A stretch of DNA of 64,000 nucleotides from JAPPHA01 sp965221575 (GCA_965221575.1 CBDCSM010000002.1:83163-147162), one strand, 5' to 3'; counted from the first letter of the stretch, positions 1 through 9,093 are shown. Translations and numbers: made by a program. Notes: a model not told the origin generated them from the sequence alone.

Positions 1-894
1 GGACGCAGGATCATTTACGATTTCCCGGAATATTACCACCTGTTCTCCCGGAGAACAGTCGATGCCGGCGTCGCAACTGTCAGGAACACGAACCGCAGGC
101 TGCTGACGTCATTCTCGGGGACCGATGGAATCAAGACCGGGTATACGCGGGCGGCGGGATTCAACCTCGTTGCGTCGGCCCATCGCGGTCAGAAGCGAGT
201 CATCGCGACCGTATTTGGAGGCAAGTCCGGGAAACGCCGTGACGACCGCGTCGCGGAGCTCCTGCACATGGGGTTTGACCGATCTCCGCAACACGCGCAG
301 GTCAAGCCACTGCCGGCCATTATCTGGAACGGGGAAGCCGGAGTCATGCTAGCCGACGGTCTCAGGGGACTGTTACCCCCGGCACGACCAGAGCGGTTGT
401 CGCGTCAATTTGCTGCACTAACCGGGACCGAGGGAATTGACGATGCCGTTCAGGTCGCGGTGCTCGAATCGGTCGAGGCGGTCGAAGCCCAGGGCGCGGC
501 CGACGTGGAGGTTGTCAGTCCGGCACCATCTCCGGTCGCGTTGACAACCGTGGTCATCGGATTCCCTCCACCGACGCCCGATCGGGTAAAGGAAGACTAT
601 CGCCAGTCGCGCCTGATCGTCCGTGCGGATGACAGCGGGCCGCGCAACTGGAGCGTGGTCGTCGGGTATTTCTGGAATTCCTACGAAGCCGACAAGCATC
701 TCATGTCGGTTGCCCTGAGAATCCCGAAATCCGGGTCCCCGGTTAACCGGTCGGTCGAATTGGTTAACCACAAGGGAAGCGATCGTTTCAGGGCGAGCTT
801 TGACAATCTCAGTGAAACGGAAGCAAACATGGCGTGCAGGCGCTTGCATTCCGAGAACGAGTATTGCGAACCTGTCGTTCTGACGAAGATTTAG
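1..894 (+). CDS. D-alanyl-D-alanine carboxypeptidase with C-terminal SPOR domain (5' end missing)
   Basis: The frame is open from base 1 to the TAG ending at 894, so only the C-terminal 297 residues are present. The motif DGIKTGYTRAAG near residue 45 is the KTG box of S11-family penicillin-binding proteins, which trim pentapeptide stems in the periplasm. After a Pro/Val-rich linker, the last ~85 residues (from about GPRNWSVVVGYF) look like a SPOR peptidoglycan-binding domain, a common fusion in alphaproteobacteria. The SxxK and SxN boxes lie upstream of the window. A short hairpin follows the stop. The family is clear; the exact paralogue (DacA/DacC type) is not. Confidence 0.85.
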   Translation, partial: GRRIIYDFPEYYHLFSRRTVDAGVATVRNTNRRLLTSFSGTDGIKTGYTRAAGFNLVASAHRGQKRVIATVFGGKSGKRRDDRVAELLHMGFDRSPQHAQVKPLPAIIWNGEAGVMLADGLRGLLPPARPERLSRQFAALTGTEGIDDAVQVAVLESVEAVEAQGAADVEVVSPAPSPVALTTVVIGFPPPTPDRVKEDYRQSRLIVRADDSGPRNWSVVVGYFWNSYEADKHLMSVALRIPKSGSPVNRSVELVNHKGSDRFRASFDNLSETEANMACRRLHSENEYCEPVVLTKI

Positions 895-914
895 CGTTTA
901 GTGATTTCGAATGG

Positions 915-943
915 GGCGAATGCCATCGCGTTCGCCTCTTTCT
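915..943 (+). terminator. weak hairpin terminator after the carboxypeptidase
   Basis: A six-base stem (GGCGAA at 915-920, TTCGCC at 931-936) is followed by TCTTTCT. The stem is short and the T tract is interrupted, so termination is only plausible. The remaining DNA up to rpmE (to 1093) shows nothing else. Confidence 0.35.
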
Positions 944-1093
944 GCCGAAACCAGGAGTTCCCCAGGGGAATGGGAACCGGACTCAGGCCTGACCGCGGAC
1001 GCGCATGATGTCGCGGGCGGGCGTGAGACCTGCGCAGGGAAAAAAGACGCGACAATCGGATCAAGCGACCCGGTTTCCCGGGTCTGAATCTGA

Positions 1094-1315
1094 TCAGAAA
1101 CCGAGACCTTCGTATCTTTTCTTGAACCGGGAAACCCGTCCGCCGGAATCGACGAGTTTCAACCCGCCGCCGGTCCAAGCCGGATGAGCCGACGGGTCAA
1201 TTTCGAGGGTCAGTGTATCGCCTTCCGACCCGTAGGTTGAACGTGTCTCGTAGGTTGTGCCGTCAAGCAGCTTGATCTCGATCTTGTGGTAGTCGGGATG
1301 CAGGCCCTTTTTCAT
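1094..1315 (-). CDS. rpmE: 50S ribosomal protein L31
   Basis: This 73-residue protein begins MKKGLHPDYHKIEIKLLDGT and carries the conserved HPAWTGG motif near residue 44, diagnostic of L31. The zinc-binding cysteines of the C+ form are absent. The C-terminal tail is the longer alphaproteobacterial type. Its ATG shares one base with the rplS stop (TGATG), so it is last in the minus-strand operon and translationally coupled to rplS. Confidence 0.95.
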   Translation of the reverse strand: MKKGLHPDYHKIEIKLLDGTTYETRSTYGSEGDTLTLEIDPSAHPAWTGGGLKLVDSGGRVSRFKKRYEGLGF

Positions 1316-1710
1316 CAGTCCTGTTCCTCCGTTTTCGAGCCGGACCTTGGCCGGTAGTTGGTCTTTTCGGCGATGCGTGCGGACTTCCCGCGCCGGGAAC
1401 GCAAGTAGTACAGCTTCGCACGGCGCACGCGTCCACGGCGAATGACCGTGATGCTTTCGATATTTGTCGAATGAAGCGGGAAGACCCTTTCGACTCCCTC
1501 GCCGAAAGAGATTTTTCGAACGGTAAATGAAGCCCCGATCCCGTCGCCGCCCTTGCGGGAGATACAGACGCCTTCGTAGTTCTGTACACGCGACCGGGTT
1601 CCTTCGACGATCTTGTATCCGACGCGAATCGAATCACCGGCCTTGAAGTCCGGTATCTGGGTTGCAAGGTCACGGACCTGTTCCGCCTCGAGTTGTTCAA
1701 TCATGTTCAT
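1315..1710 (-). CDS. rplS: 50S ribosomal protein L19
   Basis: L19 sits at the 30S-50S interface. The protein shows the family signatures FKAGDSIRVGYKIVEGTR, RVQNYEGVCI and RRAKLYYLR. An ATG 13 codons further upstream exists, but I chose the ATG at 1710 (MNMIEQLEAEQ) because GAGGAAAA lies just upstream and L19 normally begins MNxIxxLE. It overlaps the 3' end of trmD by 14 bases and shares one base with rpmE. The 131-residue length is usual apart from a slightly longer, charged C-terminus. Confidence 0.95.
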   Translation of the reverse strand: MNMIEQLEAEQVRDLATQIPDFKAGDSIRVGYKIVEGTRSRVQNYEGVCISRKGGDGIGASFTVRKISFGEGVERVFPLHSTNIESITVIRRGRVRRAKLYYLRSRRGKSARIAEKTNYRPRSGSKTEEQD

Positions 1711-2572
1711 GTCGTTTTCCTCGCGGCCGCGGATCAGGTCCGCCGGCATTCACATTCTCTGCCGTTCCCGGCAGCGTGTCGTGACTCTCATCCCTTGCTT
1801 TCAACCGGGCCTGAAGAAGATCCGGCCTCCTCGCCCGGGTCAGGTCTTCCGATCTTGCACGTCGCCACCTGGCGATCTCGGCGTGATGGCCCGAGAGCAA
1901 GACTTCTGGAATCCCGCGACCACGCCACTTCGCGGGCCGCGTATACTGCGGATATTCCAACAGTCCAGCGGCAAATGATTCTTCCTCGATCGAGTCGGGG
2001 TTACCGAGAACGCGCGGTATAAGGCGAACCGTGGCGTCGATCAAGACCTGGGCCGCAACTTCTCCGCAGGTCAGGACGAAGTCGCCGATCGAGATTTCCT
2101 CCAGCTCGTACTCTTCAATGACGCGCTCGTCGATTCCTTCGAAACGACCGCACAGCAGCGTGACGCCACGTGCTTGCGACCAGTGCCGCGCGACGTCGTG
2201 GCGGAAAAGGGTTCCGCGCGGCGAAAGGCAGACGACAGGCCACTCCCGCCGGTCTGGCGGAGTATTGGAGGCAGCATGGTCGAGCGCGTCCGCGATGACA
2301 TCGGCACGCATGACCATACCGGCGCCGCCGCCGGCCGGCGTGTCGTCGACGGACCGGTGCCGCCCGAGCCCGAATTCGCGAAGATTGACCGTCTGCAGGT
2401 CCCAAAGGCCTTTCTCGAGCGCTGATCCTGTGAGCGACTGGGAGAGGATGCCGGGAAATGCTTCCGGCACCAGGGTAATGACCCGTGCAGTCCAGACCCC
2501 GGGTTCGGGAAGGGCGGCCGGCCCGGTCAGGTTTCCGGCCGTGCGGTCACGCGCGTTGGCCTCTCTGGTCAT
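1697..2572 (-). CDS. trmD: tRNA (guanine-N1)-methyltransferase
   Basis: TrmD makes m1G37 in tRNAs reading CNN codons and prevents +1 frameshifting. The protein (291 aa) has the trefoil-knot SPOUT motifs: DDTPAGGGAGMVM near residue 76, LCGRFEGIDERVIE and EISIGDFVLTCGE. The start at 2572 has AGGA about seven bases upstream. It adds ~25 residues before the usual opening WTARVITLVPE, so an N-terminal extension looks real, although a later start cannot be excluded. It is third from the end of the operon and overlaps rplS. Confidence 0.95.
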   Translation of the reverse strand: MTREANARDRTAGNLTGPAALPEPGVWTARVITLVPEAFPGILSQSLTGSALEKGLWDLQTVNLREFGLGRHRSVDDTPAGGGAGMVMRADVIADALDHAASNTPPDRREWPVVCLSPRGTLFRHDVARHWSQARGVTLLCGRFEGIDERVIEEYELEEISIGDFVLTCGEVAAQVLIDATVRLIPRVLGNPDSIEEESFAAGLLEYPQYTRPAKWRGRGIPEVLLSGHHAEIARWRRARSEDLTRARRPDLLQARLKARDESHDTLPGTAENVNAGGPDPRPRGKRHEHD

Positions 2573-2647
2573 CGATATTCCTTTTGGCGGAACCGTTCGC
2601 CCGATTCCGCACGTCGCCGCTGAACGGCGGTTCCACCGGGACGATGA

Positions 2648-3157
2648 TCAAATGATCCCTTCAGGCGGATCAATGACGATCCGCCCGGCGCCATGATCGA
2701 TCGAAAGAACCGTATCCTTGGTGAACGGAAGCAGAATCGTCTCGTTCGATGACGGCTTTTCGACTTCCAGGATGTCGCCCGCACCATAGTTCTGAACGGC
2801 CACGACGATTCCGAGGCCGTGCATCGACGTGTCAACCGCCTTGAGCCCGATGAGATCGGCCACATAGTGTTCTTCAGTTTCCGGCTCGGGAAAACGGTTC
2901 CGTTCGGCATAAAGGAAGGCATCCTTCAGTGATTCCGCCTGCTCCCGCGTATTTACGCCCGCGATCGTTGCGACAAGCCTGCTGCCAACTGATTTCCTGA
3001 TGCCGAGATCGAGTTTCCTGCAGCCACTCCCTGTCACCAGTGGACCGTAGCTCGCCAGCGAGGCAGGGTCGGCGCAGAAACTTTCGATACGGACATCGCC
3101 TTTGATTCCATGGGCACCGACAATCCGGCCAAGACAAACCAGACCGGACGTGTTCAT
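2648..3157 (-). CDS. rimM: 16S rRNA processing / 30S maturation factor RimM
   Basis: RimM assists maturation of the 30S head and binds S19. The N-terminal half starts with CLGRIVGAHGIKGDVRIESF, the RimM beta-barrel signature. The second half has the PRC-barrel motifs HYVADLIGL and GAGDILEV. Length (169 aa) is normal. It lies between rpsP and trmD, the usual bacterial order, with 75 bases to trmD. Confidence 0.95.
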   Translation of the reverse strand: MNTSGLVCLGRIVGAHGIKGDVRIESFCADPASLASYGPLVTGSGCRKLDLGIRKSVGSRLVATIAGVNTREQAESLKDAFLYAERNRFPEPETEEHYVADLIGLKAVDTSMHGLGIVVAVQNYGAGDILEVEKPSSNETILLPFTKDTVLSIDHGAGRIVIDPPEGII

Positions 3158-3298
3158 CGAACCGGCGTCGGACCCGAAGGACGCTCCGGGTGACGGGAAC
3201 CGCGGTGCGCAGCTGAGTCATCGGAAAATCGCCAAGGTCCGACGAAAGGCGTGCCCCGGACATTGGCTACGGTATTCAACCCGGTATTTTTCCTGGCT

Positions 3299-3640
3299 TC
3301 AGGCATCTTCTTCCGGATTTTCCGCTTCGGAGCGCTCCCGGGCCTTCTTCCTCAGCTGGCCCTTGATCGGGTTGTTGCGCTGCTTCTTGTCGAGGACCTC
3401 CGCGGCCTCGAGAAAACGCGAAATGCGGTCGGTCGGTGTCGCACCCTGGTCCAGCCAGTAGCGGATTCGCTCGAGATTCAGCGACACGCGGTTGTCGTTG
3501 TCCTTCGGAAGGAGAGGATTGTAGGTTCCAAGCTTTTCAACGAATCGGCCGTCGCGCGGCATGCGGCTGTCGGCTGCGACGATTCTGTAGAACGGACGTT
3601 TCTTGGAACCTCCGCGCGCAAGTCGGATTTTCATGGCCAT
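3299..3640 (-). CDS. rpsP: 30S ribosomal protein S16
   Basis: The protein starts MAMKIRLARGGSKKRPFYRI, the S16 signature, and continues with GTYNPL and LNLERIRYWLDQGATPTD. At 113 aa it carries the charged C-terminal extension seen in alphaproteobacteria. A GGGAG ribosome-binding site lies upstream. An internal ATG two codons in (3634) is an alternative start. Confidence 0.95.
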   Translation of the reverse strand: MAMKIRLARGGSKKRPFYRIVAADSRMPRDGRFVEKLGTYNPLLPKDNDNRVSLNLERIRYWLDQGATPTDRISRFLEAAEVLDKKQRNNPIKGQLRKKARERSEAENPEEDA

Positions 3641-3686
3641 GTGTTTTTCTCCCTGGTCAAGGCGTTGATGGTTCGGTCTTTTTCGG

Positions 3687-3980
3687 TCACTTCGCGAGGT
3701 GTTTGTGATGTTGAATGACTTCCTTGATGATGAAGTTCAGAAATTTCTTCGCGAAATCAGGATCCAGCCCCGCATCTTGGGCAAGTTTTTCCAGCCGGCT
3801 GATCTGCCGGGCTTCCCTTTCGGGGTCAGCCGGGGGCAGCTTGTAAGTCGCCTTTAGCCCGCCGACGGCCTTCGTGTGCCGAAACCTCTCACTGAGCGTG
3901 TAGACGAGAATTGCGTCGAGCCGATCGATACTGTCCCGGTGATCCCTGAGAGTTCGGTCAACGTCAGGAGGTATCTTCAT
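3687..3980 (-). CDS. AroQ-type chorismate mutase
   Basis: This monofunctional AroQ-fold chorismate mutase (97 aa) converts chorismate to prephenate for Phe/Tyr synthesis. Visible features are LRDHRDSIDRLDAILVYTL (helix 1 with the active-site Arg), the KAVGGLKA segment and FLNFIIKEVIQHHK. I chose the ATG at 3980 because it overlaps the preceding stop (ATGA) and has GAGGAG upstream inside the acetyltransferase 3' end; an ATG at 3989 is possible. Its place between ffh and rpsP is a recurrent alphaproteobacterial arrangement. Confidence 0.85.
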   Translation of the reverse strand: MKIPPDVDRTLRDHRDSIDRLDAILVYTLSERFRHTKAVGGLKATYKLPPADPEREARQISRLEKLAQDAGLDPDFAKKFLNFIIKEVIQHHKHLAK

Positions 3981-4537
3981 GGTTTGCACTCCTCAACTCG
4001 GTATCGATAAACCAGGTCGTACGGCTCCGGACCGTCAGCGTCCGGGTCAATTCGGCCGCCGATTCTCTTCGCAAGGGCGATCGAGCGGACATTCTCGCGG
4101 CTGATGTAACTGACGAGCGTCGACCATCCGAGCGTCTCGAAAGCGTACGACTTCAAGCGCGTCGCGGCTTCGGTCATGTAGCCGTTTCCTTCGAACAGTT
4201 CGTAGACCATCCAGCCAAGTTCTCGTTCGGGAAACCCGGGCAGGCGGTTCAGGACCACCTGGCCGACGCAAACGCCGGACCTGTTTTCCACGACCGCAAG
4301 TCCGCCGTGGCCAAAAAAACGCCACTGCACGATATCCGAAGCAAACCAGAGCCAGGCAGTCGTGGGGTCATGGGGGCCACCCATGAATCGGCACCGGTCG
4401 GATGTCAGAAGTTCCGAGTAGGCTTCGAAGTCATCAAGTCGATGCGGGCGCAGCGTCAGCCGATCCGTCGTCAGCGTCGGGGCAACGACTTCGGACCAGC
4501 CGGCGGTGTCCGCCTTCGATGTGGATGGCTCCATCAT
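3977..4537 (-). CDS. GNAT-family N-acetyltransferase (RimJ/RimL-like)
   Basis: This 186-residue single-domain GNAT protein has the RimJ-type opening LTTDRLTLRPHRLDDFEAY. The acetyl-CoA region includes LGWMVYELFEGNGYMTEAA, and the C-terminal ENVRSIALAKRIGG is typical of the family. The start overlaps the ffh stop (tandem ATGATG), and its own end overlaps the chorismate mutase start. The acyl acceptor cannot be read from the sequence; the ribosomal-operon position hints at a protein or tRNA substrate but proves nothing. Confidence 0.85.
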   Translation of the reverse strand: MMEPSTSKADTAGWSEVVAPTLTTDRLTLRPHRLDDFEAYSELLTSDRCRFMGGPHDPTTAWLWFASDIVQWRFFGHGGLAVVENRSGVCVGQVVLNRLPGFPERELGWMVYELFEGNGYMTEAATRLKSYAFETLGWSTLVSYISRENVRSIALAKRIGGRIDPDADGPEPYDLVYRYRVEECKP

Positions 4538-6057
4538 CGTTTCTTGCGACGCTTGCGGCCACGGCCGGCAAACATGCCCGGATTCGGGCGCGGCATGGCC
4601 AGTCCCGGAATTCCACCAGGAAGTCCTGTTCCGCCAAGCTGTCCCGGCAGGTTTGCCAGCCCCGGAATATCCAGTTCGTCCGTCTTCAAGTCCGGCTCCT
4701 CCTGATTCCCCTTGGACTTGGCGAACATCTCCGCCGCTGCCTTGAGCATTCCCCGCCGCCCCATCTTCTTCACCGTACCGTTCATGGTCCGATGCATTTT
4801 GAGAAGCTGGTTGAGGTCGCTGACCTCGAGCCCGGCACCCCGGGCGATCCGGCGTTTCCGGCTTGCCTTCAGCAGTGCCGGGTTGGCCCGCTCGCGAGGC
4901 GTCATCGACTGAATGAGGGCGATACTTCGAGAGGTATACTTGTCGAACCCGCCAGGGTCGCCGCGCCGTTGCAGGAGCTTCCCGGCGCCGGGAACCATGC
5001 CGGCCATGGCCGAGAGGCCCCCGAGCCTGTTGATCTGCTCGAAGTAGGACATCATGTCGTTCATGGACAGATGGCCTCTTCGAAGGCGCTTGAGCAGGCG
5101 TTCCGCCTCCTGTTTTTCCGCGACCTGCTGCGCCTTTTCCACCAGGGTGACGATGTCGCCCATTCCGAGTATCCGCCCGGCGATCCGTTCAGGGTGGAAG
5201 ACTTCGAGTGCGTCCATCTGTTCGCCAAGGCCGACGAACAGGATCGGCTTGCCGGTGACCGCTTTCATCGACAGCGCGGCTCCCCCCCGCCCGTCGCCGT
5301 CCATGCGTGTCAGGATGACCCCGCTCACCCCGATTCTCGAATCGAATGCGCGCGCGACATTGACCGCGTCCTGGCCGGTCAGCCCATCGGCGACCAGGAG
5401 AGTCTCGCGCGGATTCGAAGCGTCACGAACGGCTTCCGCCTCGGCCATGAGATCGTCGTCGGCATGCAACCGACCGGCCGTGTCGAGCAGAAGCACGTCA
5501 TACCCGTTGATTGCGGCGAACTGGTTTGCCCGCCTGGTTATCTGGACGGCATCTTCGCCCGACATGATCGGGAGCGTATCGACCCCTGTCTGGTTTCCGA
5601 GAATCGCGAGCTGTTCCATGGCGGCGGGGCGGCGGACATCGAGCGAGGCCATCAACACCCGCTTGCCCTCGGATTCCTGGAGACGCTTGGCCAGCTTCGC
5701 GGTCGTCGTCGTCTTGCCTGACCCTTGCAGGCCGACGACAAGGATCGTGGCGGGCGGATTGTCGATGCGGAGGCTCTCGCGACTTTCCGTGCCACCGGTC
5801 AGGACATTGACGAGTTCGTCGTGGACGATCTTGACGACCTGCTGACCCGGTGCGATGGACCTGATGACGTCCTGTCCGCGGGCCTTTTCCCGAACGTCGC
5901 CGATGAAACCGCGCACGACCGGAAGTGCGACATCGGCTTCGAGGAGCGCGATCCGGACCTCCCGGAGCGCGGAGTCGATGTCTTCGTCGCGGAGTACGCC
6001 CTTGCTGGTCAGTTTGCCGAAGACGCTGTTTATGCGATCGGAAAGGTTTTCGAACAT
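4534..6057 (-). CDS. ffh: signal recognition particle GTPase Ffh
   Basis: Ffh binds signal sequences of nascent membrane proteins and docks with FtsY. Domain order is intact: N domain (1-90), G domain with P-loop GLQGSGKTTT at 109-118 and DTAGR at 192-196, then the methionine-rich M domain with the RNA-binding HLSMNDMMSYF and SRKRRIARGAG segments. The tail is Gly/Pro-rich and ends RGRKRRKKR. Length (507 aa) is slightly above the usual 450-500. It heads the minus-strand operon, with a ~620-base region upstream. Confidence 0.96.
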   Translation of the reverse strand: MFENLSDRINSVFGKLTSKGVLRDEDIDSALREVRIALLEADVALPVVRGFIGDVREKARGQDVIRSIAPGQQVVKIVHDELVNVLTGGTESRESLRIDNPPATILVVGLQGSGKTTTTAKLAKRLQESEGKRVLMASLDVRRPAAMEQLAILGNQTGVDTLPIMSGEDAVQITRRANQFAAINGYDVLLLDTAGRLHADDDLMAEAEAVRDASNPRETLLVADGLTGQDAVNVARAFDSRIGVSGVILTRMDGDGRGGAALSMKAVTGKPILFVGLGEQMDALEVFHPERIAGRILGMGDIVTLVEKAQQVAEKQEAERLLKRLRRGHLSMNDMMSYFEQINRLGGLSAMAGMVPGAGKLLQRRGDPGGFDKYTSRSIALIQSMTPRERANPALLKASRKRRIARGAGLEVSDLNQLLKMHRTMNGTVKKMGRRGMLKAAAEMFAKSKGNQEEPDLKTDELDIPGLANLPGQLGGTGLPGGIPGLAMPRPNPGMFAGRGRKRRKKR

Positions 6058-6675
6058 GTCGGTGCTCCGGTACGCGGCAATCGCGCCGTTAGGGAAACGG
6101 CGGAATGCGGGTTTTCCCCATAGCAGTTTGTCATCCGCGGGCGATACTCGCTGGCGGATGGAGATCCCCGGAAGCGCCCGAGGGACCGGAAGTCAATGAC
6201 CTTCCGAAATCAGGGAGGCAGATAAACCGTGCCCACCGTCGCGTCAATGGCGATCGATGCCCCGGTCGCCTCCCAATTTTTCCGAATGAAGCCACGCATG
6301 TTGCGACCTCGCGGGATTCTTGCGAGACAATCTGCAGAATCCCGCGTCCTGTGGCCGCCTGAATACGCGATTTCGCGGCACGGTTCTCTCAAGCGCCTCT
6401 CGAACGAATCTTGCGGTTGTCGAACAGTAGCATATTTGTGCGTGCATGATCCTTGAACCAATGCCGATGACTGAATCGAGAACGATCCGTCCGTTCGATC
6501 AATGTCACGGGTTGATGGGGTTGCCTGTGCAAACGCTCGCCGCCCCGCGGATACTCCGGTCCCGCAGGCCTCGATCCGTATCGACTGTCGAGTCCGGGCT
6601 TAGCGGCCCGGCCCTGGCCGCGCCCATGCGTCCGCTACGAATTCCGGTCGCCGTACAGTCAGGCACGTAGTCCCG
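6058..6675. other. intergenic region between divergent ffh and DMT transporter
   Basis: About 620 bases without a convincing gene; short frames on both strands have no recognisable motif. It must contain the ffh-operon promoter (minus) and the DMT gene promoter (plus), but I cannot place them with confidence. The one clear structural element is the inverted repeat at 6311-6345. Confidence 0.6.
6311..6345. repeat. perfect 10-bp inverted repeat with 15-nt loop
   Basis: GCGGGATTCT at 6311-6320 is perfectly complementary to AGAATCCCGC at 6336-6345. No T tract follows on either strand, so it is not a canonical terminator. It could be a regulator-binding dyad or part of a structured leader. Confidence 0.6.
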
Positions 6676-7560
6676 ATGAATTTCTCGTCCGAGGCCCGTG
6701 GCCATCTCGCCATGTTCGCGTTCTCGATGCTGATTGCCGGTTCCTTTAGCATCGGGAGCCGGATTTCGAACCTGGTGGAACCAACGGCGATCATGGCGCT
6801 CAGGTTCTTCATATCGGGCGTCATAATCGGGATTTGGGCTTGGATGGGTCCGGGGATCAGGCGCGCCCATTTCCGTGCCCCGTGGCGTTACGCCGTGCTG
6901 GGCTTTCTGTTCGCAACCTACTTTGTCCTGATGTTCGAAGGACTGAAAACGGCGCCGGCCGTTTCGGCCTCCGCGGTCTTCACGCTGACCCCCATCATGT
7001 CCGCGGTCGCGGCATACTTCCTGTTGCGCCAGGTTCTGACCGGGCGGGTTGCCCTCGCTCTCGCCGTCGGCGCCTGCGGTGCTGTTTGGGTGATCTTTCG
7101 CGCGGACCCGGTCGCGATCCTGCGGTTTGACATCGGGCGCGGCGAAGCGATCTACCTCGTCGGATGCGTCTGCCATGCCGTCTACGTGCCGTTGGTCGCG
7201 CGGTTGGTTCGAGGTGAGCCGATCCTGGTCTCCATTTTCGGAATGACGGTTGCCGGCTGGCTGTTCCTGACGGCCATCAGCCTGCCCGAACTGCTTCGGA
7301 CCGAGTGGAGTGCCCTGCCATCCATTTTCTGGCTGGGACTCGCGTACTTGTCGATTGCCGCGAGCGTCTTGAGCTTTTTCTTCCTCCAATACGGGTCCGT
7401 ACGATTGCCGTCGGCGAAAGTCATGGCTTACACCTATTTGACTCCAACGTGGGTAACAGCCTGGGAAGTGATTCTGACCGGCCATTTCCCGCCGGCCCTT
7501 GTCCTTGCGGGTGTTGCAGCCACCGTCGTCGCGTTATTCATGCTGGTCCGAACCGGATGA
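6676..7560 (+). CDS. DMT-superfamily (EamA-type) exporter
   Basis: This 294-residue inner-membrane protein has about ten hydrophobic helices in two EamA repeats. The first repeat includes GSRISNLVEPTAIMALRFF and the helix-4 segment APAVSASAVFTLTPIMSAV. The second includes FLQYGSVRLPSAKVMAYTYL and ends in the LAGVAATVVALFMLVRTG helix. Members export amino acids or small metabolites by antiport; the substrate is not deducible. It appears monocistronic. Confidence 0.88.
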   Translation: MNFSSEARGHLAMFAFSMLIAGSFSIGSRISNLVEPTAIMALRFFISGVIIGIWAWMGPGIRRAHFRAPWRYAVLGFLFATYFVLMFEGLKTAPAVSASAVFTLTPIMSAVAAYFLLRQVLTGRVALALAVGACGAVWVIFRADPVAILRFDIGRGEAIYLVGCVCHAVYVPLVARLVRGEPILVSIFGMTVAGWLFLTAISLPELLRTEWSALPSIFWLGLAYLSIAASVLSFFFLQYGSVRLPSAKVMAYTYLTPTWVTAWEVILTGHFPPALVLAGVAATVVALFMLVRTG

Positions 7561-7935
7561 ATGGTCCGCTCGCGCCGGATGCGGGAAAGATCCGGGGATG
7601 AATCCGGACGGGCCCGGCTTGCGATGGCCGGAGACGGATGGACGGGGTCATGTCGCGACACGGCGATCCCGGCTGGCGCGGGCAGCATCCGCTGGCAGGA
7701 AAGACGTAAACACGGTAGCGTGGTCCGCCAGCCGGTCAATCAAGGGGATCCGCCCCTTTTCCCGGGAACAGGTGAACGTACGATGAATCGTTTTCATGAA
7801 AAAAGTGATGCAATTCAACCCGGTGACACGGGTTTCGATCGATGACTTCAATCTTGACATCAGAGGGGGCGGTACCTAGTTTCCGTCCGCCCGGCGGTTC
7901 AGGCTGCCGGCGTACCGGCGAAATCCGTTGACCAC
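7561..7935. other. intergenic region upstream of the F0 operon
   Basis: About 375 bases between the DMT gene and atpI. No gene-like frame stands out. It should hold the atp operon promoter, but no convincing -35/-10 pair or terminator is visible. Confidence 0.5.
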
Positions 7936-8277
7936 ATGCCCGATACGCGAGAACGGGACGAATTTGCTGCTCTCGAACGGAGAATCGAGGCCGCAAAGCT
8001 TGTCGGCAAACCGAAGCCTCGGGAGCAAAGCCACGTATCCGCCGCACAATTGGCGTGGCGCATGGTGCTCGAGTTGGTTATTGGCCTCGTGTTCGGATTC
8101 GGGATCGGATTCGGGTTGGACCGGTTGTTCGGGACGCTGCCGCTGTTCCTTGTCGTGTTCACCTTGCTGGGTTTTGCCGCAGGCGTGCGCACGATGATGA
8201 GAACGGCCGAAGAGGTAAGAACCAGGAACGCCGGGTCGCCCCGGTCTCCCGGGACGGAAGACAGGGGCAAAAACTAG
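7936..8277 (+). CDS. atpI: ATP synthase protein I
   Basis: AtpI is a small chaperone-like membrane protein that helps assemble the c-ring. The 113-residue product has a charged N-terminus (~40 aa), then two transmembrane helices (LELVIGLVFGFGIGFGLDRL and PLFLVVFTLLGFAAGV) and a polar tail, matching the AtpI/AtpZ pattern. It is the first gene of the F0 operon, 13 bases ahead of the atpB start. Confidence 0.9.
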   Translation: MPDTRERDEFAALERRIEAAKLVGKPKPREQSHVSAAQLAWRMVLELVIGLVFGFGIGFGLDRLFGTLPLFLVVFTLLGFAAGVRTMMRTAEEVRTRNAGSPRSPGTEDRGKN

Positions 8278-8290
8278 GAGGGTATTGCGC

Positions 8291-9043
8291 GTGGCTGCGG
8301 AATCGGAAACTGGCGGCTTCAATATTCATCCCATGGACCAGTTTCTGGTGCGGCCACTGTTCGGAGGCACGGAAACGGGAATCTTCACGCCGACCAATGT
8401 CACGCTGTGGATGGGCCTGACGGTCCTTGCGATCATCGGGTTGATGGTCCTGGCCCCGCGTCGCCGCCAGCTCGTACCCGGCCGGATGCAGTCGATTGCC
8501 GAGGTGCTTTACAGCTTCGTGCACAAGATGGTCGAGGACATTGCCGGCAGGGAAGGTCTCCGGTATTTCCCCTATATCCTGACGATTTTCATGTTCGTGC
8601 TGGTGGCGAATGTCCTGGGCCTGCTCCCGATGTCCTTCACCACGACGTCGCATATCGCCGTGACCGCGACCATGGCCCTGGTCATTTTCATCGCCGTCAC
8701 GATTTTGGGGTTCGTGAAGAACGGTATGCAATTCCTCGGCCTGTTCTGGATCTCCAGCGCGCCGCTCGCGCTGCGACCGGTCCTCGCGATCATCGAGGTG
8801 ATTTCCTATTTCGTCCGCCCGGTCAGCCATTCCATTCGCCTGGCCGGCAACATGATGGCGGGGCATGCGGTCATCAAGGTTTTTGCCGGTTTCGCCGGTG
8901 TGCTCGGCATCGGATCGGTGGCGCCCGTCGCGGCGATCATGGCCGTTTACGGTCTGGAAAGCCTGGTCGTCTGCATCCAGGCCTATGTCTTTACAATCCT
9001 GACATGCGTGTATCTGAACGATGCGCTGCATCCGCAACATTGA
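8291..9043 (+). CDS. atpB: F0F1 ATP synthase subunit a
   Basis: Subunit a forms the two proton half-channels. The essential arginine helix reads SHSIRLAGNMMAGHAVIKVF, and the N-terminal IHPMDQFLVRPLFGG is typical of alphaproteobacterial a subunits. I take the GTG at 8291 as the start because AGGAGGG (8276-8282) lies eight bases upstream; the TTG at 8285 would be only two bases from it. Five to six hydrophobic helices are visible, and the length (250 aa) is normal. Confidence 0.95.
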   Translation: MAAESETGGFNIHPMDQFLVRPLFGGTETGIFTPTNVTLWMGLTVLAIIGLMVLAPRRRQLVPGRMQSIAEVLYSFVHKMVEDIAGREGLRYFPYILTIFMFVLVANVLGLLPMSFTTTSHIAVTATMALVIFIAVTILGFVKNGMQFLGLFWISSAPLALRPVLAIIEVISYFVRPVSHSIRLAGNMMAGHAVIKVFAGFAGVLGIGSVAPVAAIMAVYGLESLVVCIQAYVFTILTCVYLNDALHPQH

Positions 9044-9093
9044 ACACCACCCGGTCTGACCGGAGCCATCTCAAATCTGAAGGAGCAATCAAA

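Noticed and set aside
4402..5721. 439-codon plus-strand frame opposite ffh
   Set aside because: It lies entirely antisense to a clear ffh gene, has no domain pattern, and is the expected shadow of GC-rich codon bias.
8407..9093. Upstream extension of the atpE frame into atpB
   Set aside because: It overlaps atpB in another frame; AGGAG and the ATG at 9094 give a normal 80-residue c subunit.
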